Assembly (NCBI GenBank): GCA_024220525.1
Contig: JAMYWO010000484.1
Span: forward strand, 1-17,500
Length of the DNA: 17,500 bases
Reading direction: 5' to 3'
DNA from: Cochliopodium minus
Taxonomy: Eukaryota > Discosea > Himatismenida > Cochliopodiidae
Shown: positions 1-8,500 of the stretch, piece after piece
How the letters are laid out: each line of letters opens with the position of its first letter
Position numbering within the stretch: the stretch's first letter is position 1
Notes under the pieces: model-generated
Database searches by the model: none
Told to the model about the DNA's origin: nothing
Seen by the model: the letters and a program-made list of their open reading frames with translations, nothing else
Program-made: the position numbers and the translations under genes

Positions 1-75
1 TAAAAATAAAAATAAAAATAAAAATAAAAATAAAAATAAAAATAAAAATAAAAATAAAAATAAAAATAAAAATAA
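1..75. repeat. (TAAAAA)n hexamer microsatellite
   Basis: A perfect run of about twelve TAAAAA units starts at the first base and may extend off the window. It lies within the partial last intron of the RhoGEF gene, where the coding strand reads TTTTTA. It matches the T-rich intron style elsewhere, so it is probably replication-slippage expansion rather than a functional element. Confidence 0.9.
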
Positions 76-1989
76 ATGAAAAAAATTTTCATTTTTACCT
101 CTCTTCTACAAACGTCATCAATTTCATCAGAAAACTGAGAAAGATCACCCAACTTGAAAGCATTGGACAACTCCTTGATCCTCTCGAATTTTTGATAATT
201 TTCAATCTCCACAGAGAAATTGGTCATTTTTGCAATAACCATTTTAAGAGGATAGTAATCCTGGTGTTCTTTGTTTGTCACTTTGTATATCGCCTTTAAA
301 AGCATTGCGTATCTCATCGTTCTTTGGATCGGTTGGATGGTTAAGTTTTGAAATCCCAATTTTCCTTTGATCGTTTCGTTTCCACATTTCTTGAAGAAAA
401 TAAATTTTAAAAATTGAAAAAAAAAAAAAAAAAAGATTTATTCTTGTGAGGTTGTCTTATTTAAAGAATAGATTTGTTAATTCTTTCAATTTTTTTTTGA
501 TTTTTCTTTTGATTTCTTTTTTTGGTTGATCCAAGAAAATCAATATTTAAAAAAAATTTTGAATGTAATGTGAGTATTTCCGATATAAGTAAGGGTGAAT
601 CATTATTAACTTTTTAAAAAATAGATTAATAGAATATTTTTTAACTATTAAAATCAAAGATTAATTTATAATCTTTGTAAATAAATTTTTTTGAAGATTT
701 AAAATTTTTCGAATTCAAAAAAGAATATGTATTTGAATTCAAGAAATAATAATATTTGTATTTGAAAATATTTTACTGTGTTGATGAAATCAGAATGCTT
801 TTTGGATTCTTTGATTTGCAGATCGATGGAATCCAATGCCTTCTGCCACAAAAGAGAATAAGCCTTATATTTATCAACCTTGGTAGTCAAGAGGGTGAAG
901 AAAGGGGCAAACAAAGAATCCAGTCCATTCTTCTCATATTCCCCATTGATGCTGGAATTGAAGGTGGTATGTGTCTCAATCAAGTTATCTATAAGATCCA
1001 ACAGATCACTCACGAATTTAGAATCTATGAACATCTTATTGTTCCTCATGGGCACTGAATACAAATCCCTCACTTGTATGAGCAGATCCAAGTATTTCTT
1101 CTCTGAGAATATCAATTCTTTCAATGCGAAATTCCTCTTCTCTTGCTTTTGTGCTAAAATAAAGTTTTTTTCATGTTAAATAAGATAAGATTCTTGATCA
1201 TAAACAAGTTTGATGAATATATTATTCATATAAAAGTTATTTTAAGTATTATTCTCACACATAGATCTAATAATGAGATAATTCCTCTTCCAAATTTATA
1301 AAATTTATTTTTAATTAATAATACTGAAATAAGATTTCTTTCTTGCAAAAAGGAGTGATTATTATAGGTGAATACAAATACAATAAAATCAATGATGATG
1401 AAAATATTTTTATGGTAAATTAAGGAATAAAATGTATATTAAGGAACGAATAATGTATCAAAAGATAAATTATTGTTTCCTTTGATAATTGATATTAACA
1501 ATAATTACGAGTTCGACATAAATATAAAACGATATTTTTGAACTGAAAATTACCATTATTTTGTTTGTTTATTTCTTCAATTACAATTTTCGGAGAACTC
1601 ATTGGCACGGTCTGAGTATTGATTGTTTTTTTGTTATTCTTCAAATAGGATTCGAATACCTCATCATAAAGACAACTATAAATACTATTCTCAAGTGCCA
1701 AGAGATTTTTGATATCTTGATCGCTCAATTCTTTAGGATTCAATGCACGTTCAATCCTTTTGATATAATCTCCACCATCCTTTGATTTAAGATCCAAGAA
1801 TTTCTTTCTTATATATTGTTCTTTGGATATATTTGAATTATCCATCTTCTCTATCAATGTCAACCAAGATGTGAACAATGATACATGATAGAGGGAATTA
1901 TTGGAGGAGGCCCAAATATGATTCAAGATTTTTTCTTTCTCTTCAACATCTATATCCCCATATATAACCCCTTTGTATTTATCATTCAT
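1..1989 (-). CDS. RhoGEF (DH-domain) protein with RGS-like N-terminus, 3' partial
   Basis: Predicted guanine-nucleotide exchange factor for Rho/Rac GTPases, 3' end off the left edge. My model has exons 1989-1554, 1153-777 and 389-99 (minus), with introns 1553-1154, 776-390 and 98-<1; phases fit at every junction (one splits an Ala codon G|CA). That gives 368 codons in the window. The ATG at 1989 has an in-frame TAA nine bases upstream. The DH domain spans roughly residues 155-345: CR1 is seen as ELIFSEKKYLDLL, and the diagnostic CR3 helix as LTIQPIQRTMRYAMLLKAIYK in the third exon. A PH domain would be expected next, off the window. Residues 25-125 end in a pattern (KNLLALENSIYSCLYDEVF, then ESYLKN) that resembles the last helices of an RGS domain, but the usual ENLLFW motif is poor. 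RGS-RhoGEF proteins are known in amoebae such as Entamoeba. DH call firm; RGS call tentative. Confidence 0.87.
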
Positions 1990-2504
1990 CTTTCCTTAAA
2001 TTTGTTTTATATTTTGAATTTAAGATTATAGATTCAATTTTTTTTTTTATATATCCCAAATTTTAACCCTTTAAAAAAAAGAATTTTTCAAGAAAGGAAG
2101 GTAATTTGAAGCTACAATTATCTTAAAATTGGAGATGTAGAGGTTCAAATTTATTTGAAAGAAAGGGAAAAAAAACAAAAAAAAAATTATAAAAAAATAT
2201 TTTATTTTCCACACTTAGCAAAGAGATATAAAAAAAGAAAATCCAAAAAAAAATCCAATCTGAATTGGCAAAAGGGAGTTAAAATTTAAATTGGTGAAAC
2301 TCTACCGAATTTTCCAAATAAAAAAAAAAGATTTTCAAATTTTTTTTAAAACTTTGAGATGATTTAAAACAAACTTTATGATATTGTTCCTTGGCAATAA
2401 GACAAAGATTTCTATTAGTATATTGAAAAATATAAATATGATTATATTTTGTAAATTGAAAACATAAAAAAACTTTTTTCCACTAAGTATGGGTACAAAG
2501 ATTG
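1990..2504. other. Intergenic region, no convincing gene
   Basis: This is AT-rich sequence with poly-A and poly-T runs upstream of the RhoGEF start codon. A short open stretch on the plus strand near 2113-2170 reads sensibly (it includes KIGDVEVQIYLKERE), but it has no start codon, no clear splice context and no continuation. It should contain the RhoGEF promoter; I see no distinct motif. Confidence 0.5.
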
Positions 2505-3080
2505 AATTTCAACTCACTCATTGCCAGTATAATCTTTGGCCATCCTCCTAATCATCTGTTTGTGATCTTTCATTTAAATTTTTATCAACGTGCCATCTCT
2601 TGGAGAAGATCAGAACATAATGTCCGGATATATCACTTTCAAAGAGTCCTTGATTCCCTTGTTCCATTTTGAAGGAAGATACCAATGATTAAATTGTTTA
2701 AGGTAAAATACTTGGGACCATTTATTCTGATTGACAGTGGTAAGGTTCAAACATATAGAAGACATTTTCCCGGAAATAACTTTGAGCTTCTCCCCATGGA
2801 AGTATTTTTAAAGGTAACTTTCAACAAATTTTAACAAATTGTTTTAAAGTTGACTATGTTCCCAATCAATTAATTAACGTCTGTTTGTGCACGATGAAGC
2901 AATTTTTCTTTCACTGTATTGCCCAACTTTTTACAACAATAGAAAGTCTTGACCCGAAAGTGTTTACAACTAAGTCAAGGATATCATATTCTTCGAATTC
3001 GATTGTTTTCTCACCTATCTTAATAGATTTTTCTTCTCCCACTCCTAAATATCGTCATAGATTCAAAATCGGATCCCTTA
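2505..3080 (-). pseudogene. Decayed unrecognised protein gene
   Basis: Several protein-like stretches follow one another on the minus strand but are separated by frameshifts and in-frame stops. From 5' to 3' the fragments contain KIGEKTIEFEEYDILDLV (about 2930-3050), then KEKLLHRAQTDVN (about 2880-2925), GEAQSYFRENVFYMFEPYHC (about 2740-2800), NKWSQVFYLKQFNHWYLPSK, KDSLKVIYPDIMF, FSKRWHVDKNLNERSQ and MIRRMAKDYTGNE (2520-2735). At least three frame changes and several stops (TAA and TGA) interrupt it, and the junctions are too tight and lack GT..AG pairs, so introns do not explain them. The aromatic-rich segments suggest a once-folded domain of a family I do not recognise. It lies between the RhoGEF and the RCC1 remnant, so it may belong to a rearranged breakpoint. 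Confidence 0.6.
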
Positions 3081-3164
3081 CCTTTAAATTAATGTTTATT
3101 TTGAATTTTTATTTTATTCAAAAAAATAAAATTTTCTTATGTTTAAAGGAGAATCAATTTGGAG

Positions 3165-3289
3165 GATGAACATATCTATTCCTCCATTGATCAATCAAAT
3201 CATTTTTTAATTAGAATAATTTAATTTTTTGGCATTTTACAACAATGAAAAAAAGATGGTTTGAATGGCATCCACTGATCTTTTTTCAT
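3165..3289 (-). pseudogene. 5' remnant of a second RCC1-repeat gene
   Basis: Starting from an ATG at 3289, the minus strand encodes MKKDQWMPFKPSFFHCC and then a GTAAAAT donor-like site. This matches the start of the intact RCC1 gene at 4680 in order and spacing: an MKK start, a shared TGGATnC-type stretch, FFxCC and the same donor. The flanking nucleotides (plus-strand tccactg, ttttttcat, acaacaat) are also shared. Downstream the similarity fades into a GATCAATGGAGG-like stretch that may match the second exon of the intact gene, with stops. It sits only 13 bases past the stop of the intact gene. I read it as the broken 5' end of the next member of a tandem array. Confidence 0.65.
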
Positions 3290-3302
3290 TTTCTTTTTTC
3301 TT

Positions 3303-4680
3303 TTAATTTATTTTATTTATTTTATTTATGAATGAAAGATGTATTATAAAGAAAAGAAGATATTTTGGAAGTTTAGATGCAATTTTCTTTTGGAAATATT
3401 TGGAAACAAGAACAAACTCAAGAACAATTAGTTTTGTTTCATTTGAGAAAAGAGAGTGAGTTTGAGGAGACCATTCTGACACATCACCTGATCCAATAAA
3501 CATCAAAGAAGGACTGTTAAAAACCATCTCATTTGAATAATCTTTTGAAGAAAAATATCCTCTTGCAAGTACTTTCCCATCATTTAAATGAATGAGAGAA
3601 GAATTGGGTAAACAAAGAACAGATTGAATGTTTTCATCTTTCATTATTGTTTGAGGTGGTAATAATTCATTTACATCAATTTTTAAGCTTAATTTATGGT
3701 CTCCGTTAGATCCAAAACCAATAATTTCTCCATCTTTTTTCAAAATAAGGGTGTGGAAAAATGATGTCCTAATCATATTTATATTTTCTATTTTCATCAA
3801 AAAAGTTGGTGTTTTTATTTTTAGAATGTTTTCTTCTAATCCCAATTTTTTTTTATAACTTTTAAATTTTTTAAAATAAAGTTTTTATTTAAAAAAGAAA
3901 CTAAAGAAGAATGAAAAGAAAATTTTTTTACTTATTTCCAAAAACATAAATTTCTCCATTTTTTTTCTGATAAATAGAATGATAACTTCCACAAATAATA
4001 TCTTCAATATCAAGATCATTCAATAAAAAAGTGGGTGTATTTCTGTTAATAACATCTCCCAATCCAAGTTGTCCTCGATGATTATAACCAAACACCAAAA
4101 AATCTCCATTTTCTTTGTAAATAATCGAATGAGATTCTCCCAATCTTATCATTTTGATCGTTTTATCTTTCATCAACAAAAATGGAGTTGATTGTTTTTC
4201 TATTTCTGAATTTCCAATTCCTAATTGTCCATATTCATTATCACCAAACACCAATAATTCTCCATTTTCTTTGTAAATCATAGTATGACATGCTCCACAT
4301 GAAATTAATTTGATTGTTGCATCATTCATCAACAATACTTGTTCAAATTGATTTTCATAATTTCCTATTCCCAATTCTCCATTTTTATTGCTTCCAAATG
4401 AAAATAAATCTCCGTTTTTAAAGAAGATAAAAGAAAAATTTTCTCCCAAACAAATTGATTTTATATTTTGATCATTCTTCAATAAAATTGGTTTATCTGT
4501 TTCTCTTGTATCTTTTCCAATTCCTAATTGACCAAATCTATTATCTCCAAATCCATATAAATCTCCATCATCTTTTATTTGTTGAAAAATAATTGATTTA
4601 TTTGGGAAAATGAAAATTAATATTTTACAACAATAAAAAAAATGATGATATGAATAGTATCCACTGCTAATCTTTTTCAT
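3303..4680 (-). CDS. RCC1-repeat (beta-propeller) protein, three exons
   Basis: Encodes a roughly 415-residue protein built of RCC1 repeats, a fold forming a seven-bladed beta-propeller used for protein or chromatin binding and, in RCC1 itself, for Ran nucleotide exchange. My model has exons 4680-4629, 4571-3932 and 3858-3303 (minus), with introns of 57 and 73 bases. The first junction gives HHFFYCYDGDLYGFGDN, restoring a normal repeat length; the second gives FGNNYKKKLGLEEN, again repeat-consistent. Repeats carry FGDNRFGQLGIG, FGSNKNGELGIG, FGDNEYGQLGIG and FGYNHRGQLGLG, each preceded by a block of the form LLMxDxxIKxIxCGxxHxxIY. Later repeats degenerate (FGSNGDHKLSL), and the C-terminus is a non-repeat helical tail of about 45 residues. 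It has no BTB or kinase domain, so the partner is unknown. It probably is not the nuclear RanGEF, because these repeats are of the divergent, expanded amoeboid kind. It is the intact member of a decayed tandem array. Confidence 0.92.
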
Positions 4681-4704
4681 TTTTTATTAATATATTTTAT
4701 TTTA

Positions 4705-4790
4705 AAATAAATTAGGAATTAATTTTAGAAATTTAGATAAAATTTTCTTTTTCAAAAATTAGAAACAAGAACAAACTCAATAATAGACAT
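4705..4790 (-). pseudogene. 3' remnant of an upstream RCC1-repeat paralogue
   Basis: Immediately upstream of the intact RCC1 gene, the minus strand reads SIIEFVLVSNF, a stop, then KRKFYLNF. This matches the C-terminal tail of the intact protein (LIVLEFVLVSKYFQKKI). Plus-strand nucleotides also match between 3381-3420 and 4741-4779, for example aattttcttt and gaaacaagaacaaactca, at an offset near 1,360 bases. Homology stops at a poly-T run near 4787-4800. With the 5' remnant on the other side, the arrangement is tail remnant, whole gene, head remnant, as expected of a tandem array with a unit of about 1.36-1.39 kb. Confidence 0.68.
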
Positions 4791-4880
4791 TTTTTTTTTT
4801 TAAAAAATGATGAAAGACATTTCATTGTTTTTGAACTATAAATGAGGGTGCATCTTCATGGGCTTTTATATATTCTTTTT

Positions 4881-5500
4881 CTATTTCTTTCTCTGTTGAC
4901 TTGGATTGAATAGTGGTACACAAGAAGCAAATTCTGGACAGACTTGGTGGACCAAGTTTCTTCCATTGCTGAAAATTTTGTTGAGTTCATTTTTGGAAGT
5001 AGAAATGTCGCCTTAAATAGTATCGAGGTTGTTGTGAAGAGTCTCCTTGATCAATTTAATAAAAATATCGTTTTCATTTTCTTGACTTTCTAGTCTAATA
5101 ATCTCTTTCTTGTCCCTTTCACCTTTAAGCATGTTTCACAAACTGAAATCCTGAAATCTAAATTTAAAGATAGAACTTCAACTCCAAACTTCAAAACTCT
5201 ATTAAAATTTTTATTTTCATCTACAATTCTGGATATAAGTTACTTTTCTTGTCCACTTTAATGATTTTGTGAGCCTATAGGTGATTTCAATAGACCATTT
5301 TATTCAGGAGTAGCAACCTTGTTGAGAATTTCGAGAGATTTCTTGATAAATTCTTAATCAAATGATTTCCGCTTATCACATGCACTGCTAAAAGATATAG
5401 GAGACTTTACATCATCGATAACAGGGATTGGCACTCTTTTTTTCTTTGATAGAGTCTTGAAAAAAAAGATCAACTTTATCATCTTCGTTGGGACTACTTA
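4881..5500 (-). pseudogene. Decayed charged, coiled-coil-like protein gene
   Basis: Minus-strand fragments in three frames read as one eroded protein. From 5' to 3' they contain SPNEDDKVDLFFSRLYQRKK, VPIPVIDDVKSPISFSS, EFIKKSLEILNKVATPE, ERDKKEIIRLESQENEND, FIKLIKETLHNNLDTI, NELNKIFSNGRNLVHQVC and PEFASCVPLFNPSQQRKK before a TAG at 4881-4883. Three in-frame TAA codons (before EFIKK, after ATPE and after LDTI) and at least two frameshifts break it. Heptad-like spacing of I/L with many K/E residues suggests a coiled-coil or helical protein. I do not recognise the family; no motor or enzyme domain is visible. Nearby intact genes use CAA for Gln and TAA as stop, so these TAAs are best read as mutations. 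Confidence 0.6.
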
Positions 5501-5575
5501 ATTAAAATAAGGTAAAACATTCACAAATTATATTTTTCTCTTAAAAATTACAATAAAAAATTTAATTTTTTTTTT

Positions 5576-8500
5576 TCATTTGTTTTCTTTGGGTTCTATT
5601 TGCAAAGAAACCTCATAAAGCTGTTTATCCTCCATGATGCTAAGAATACAATTGTCTATGATATCGCAAATTTGAGATACATTGGTGTTGTTCTCAAGCT
5701 GATGTTTCTTGATCCTGTAGTTGATGATCTGTTTGGCCAACAAGTGGAGCATGCGGCATTTTTGGATGTTGATCATCCCATTGGAAAGCATGTTGGCATT
5801 ATTTTCTTCTATTGCAAACAAAAATTTGCTGTATATTCCTTTAATTCAAAAAATAAAAAGGTAAAAAATATAAAAAAAGGTGAAAAAAAATGTTAAAAAA
5901 AAAAAATGTAAAAATTTGTAAAAAAATGTAAAAAAATGTAAAAAAATGTAAAAAAAGTGCGAAAAAAAAAGAAAAAAGGACAAATTTATGAAACTTTTTA
6001 AGAATAAAAAAAAAAATTTTTTAAATAAAAAAAAACTTTATACCGATGTAAGGAACAATAGCATCTTTAATGTGAGAAATGGCAGAATGATAATTTTTGT
6101 GGTTTTTTTGGGGAGAAAACAAAGTCTCGAGAAACTTGTGCATCACCATGATCTCTGTTTTCACTTTCTTCCAGTGTTTTTTCAACCTGTTGATGTTGGG
6201 GGAACAAAGACCAGCATAAATAGCAAAACCTAATAAAAATAAAATAAAAGATAAAATAAAATTTAAAAATAAAAATTTAAAAAAAATAAAAAATAAAAAA
6301 AATAAAAAATAAAAAAATAAAAAAAAATATTGTAAAATTTAAATTTTAAAAAAATAAAATTTAAAAAAATCAAAAAAATATTACCTGAATGAAAATTGTT
6401 TAGTTTTACACACTTGTGAGCTACTTTGATGAATCTTTCCAGAGCAACCACCCTCTCATTGAAGTTTTTGTTGTTGATGATGTGGGTGGTAGTCCAAGCT
6501 TGGATCATGTTGAAATTATTAACTTTAAAAAATAAAAAAAAATAAACAATAAAAAATAATAAAAATAAAAAATATAAAATAATGAATAAAAATAAAAAAA
6601 TAAAAAAATAAAAAAATAAAAAAATAAAAAAATAAAAAATAAAATAATAAAAAAATAAAATAAAAAAATAAAAAAAAAATAAAAAAAATTTTTACCAAAT
6701 TTTTGATAATTTTCGGATCTTTCTGCGTGATTCCAATTTTTATGAAACAATTCGTAGAGATTGATGGCGAAGAAAATTTTGGAGGCGTTGACGGTGAGGG
6801 CCAGACTTAGATCTTTGGTTTTGAAAGAGCTAGGGTTGAAGTCAAATTTGATTTCTTGTTTTTTGGGTAAAACAGGCGAAGACTACAAAAAAATAATTTT
6901 AAAAAATGAAAATTAAAAAAACGACACGCAAAAATTGGAAAAATAAAATTGTTAAAAATAAAATGAATAAAAAAAAATAAAAATAAAAAATAAAATTCAA
7001 AATTTTAAAAAATAAAATGAAAAATAAAAAATAAATAAAAATAAAAAATTTTAAAATGTTTAAGATTGAAAACAAATGAAAATGAAGAAATATTTTGAGT
7101 AAAATATAAATAAAAATAAATACAAATAAATACAATAAATAAAAATAAATAAATAAATACTCTCTAAATAAAAAAAAAATAAAATAATTAAATAAATACA
7201 AATATATAAAAATAAATAAATAAATATTAACAAAATAAAAATAAAAATATCAACAAAAAAAATCCGTTACAAAAGATTTGATAGGATAATTAAGAATGAA
7301 TTGAAAGTTTCGGGCATTTTTTTCACTGCGAGGAGAAAGTTTTTCATCTTTGGAAGGAGAGTTCGAAACAGAAGAGAAAGAAGGAGGAGAAATTTTTTGC
7401 ACAAAATCTTTCCATGAGTTGACCAGCTCCTCGTTGAAGTGAGGGAGGTTGTGTTTCTCGTTTAATTCCGCCCACATTTTCAAAATTTTCAAAACAACAT
7501 TTTTTACATGAGAAGAATAATCTTTTTTTTAAAATAAAAGTAATAAAATAAAATGAATAATAATAAAATATGAAAAATTAATAAAAAAATAAAAAATAAA
7601 AATTTAAAATAAAAAATGAAAAAAATAAATAATAAAAAATAAAAATTTAAAATAAAAAATTTGAAATTTGAAAAAAATAATAATAAATAAAAAATAAAAA
7701 ATAAAAAATAAAAAAATAAAAAATAAAAAAATAAAAAATAAAAATAAAAAATGAAAAATAAAACAAAAATAAAAATATTTAATTATAAAAAAATAAAAAT
7801 AAAAATAAAAAAATAATAAAAAAATAATAAATAAATAAAAAATAAATAATAAATAATAAAAAATATTTGATTATAAAAATGTTAATTAAAAAATTTACCT
7901 TCGGAATTTCTTTTTTTGAAAAATTTGTTTTTGAGATATTCGAAAAGATCAATGCTTTTCATGAAATAAGTGTGGGTCATGAGAATCATTTCAGTATAGT
8001 CAGGATCCAAGATGTGATAGTATTGGTCAAAAATTTTTCCCAAAACTGCTTTCTTCGTTCCTTTTAAAAAATTATTTAAATAAAAAAAATAAAAATAATA
8101 AAAAATAAATATTCATTAAACTACTTAAAAATAAAAAAATAAAAAAATAATGAAAATTCATTGAATAAAAACTAATGAAAAAATTTAAATTTTAAATAAA
8201 AAATACAAAAATAAAAATCAAAAAATAAAAAAAATTAAATCATAAAAAAAAAAATTATTCAGAAAATAAAAAATAAATAATTATAAAAAAAAAATTTAAT
8301 AAAAAGAAAATAAAATGATTTTACCAGCAATCACAAAGTTTTCACCTTGTGTGTTTAAAGAATCAGATTGAAAAAATTGTATTTGGTTCCACTTATTTTC
8401 GAACAAAAGTTGATAATGAAAGATGAAGTGGTAGAAGCACATTTGTGGAATTTTGTCTTTGGGGGAGGAGGGATGAAAAATGGAAAAAGCAAAATATCTA

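Noticed and set aside
1-75. Telomeric repeat at the contig end.
   Set aside because: TAAAAA units match the intronic tracts elsewhere and the sequence lies in a predicted intron of a gene that must continue leftwards; no G-rich strand typical of telomeres is present.
2885-3169. Plus-strand frame of 94 codons.
   Set aside because: It has Phe/Ser-rich shadow composition; the minus strand carries the more protein-like fragments.
4881-5500. A reassigned genetic code with TAA read as Gln, since three in-frame TAA codons sit in protein-like sequence.
   Set aside because: Intact genes in the window use CAA for Gln and end at TAA or TGA, and the same fragment also carries frameshifts, so decay explains it better.
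6505-7201. Long phenylalanine/tyrosine-rich open frames that look like membrane proteins (minus strand, 6505-6750 and 6899-7201).
   Set aside because: They fall mainly in T-rich intron sequence; flanking splice sites and matching phases of the RasGEF exons explain them.
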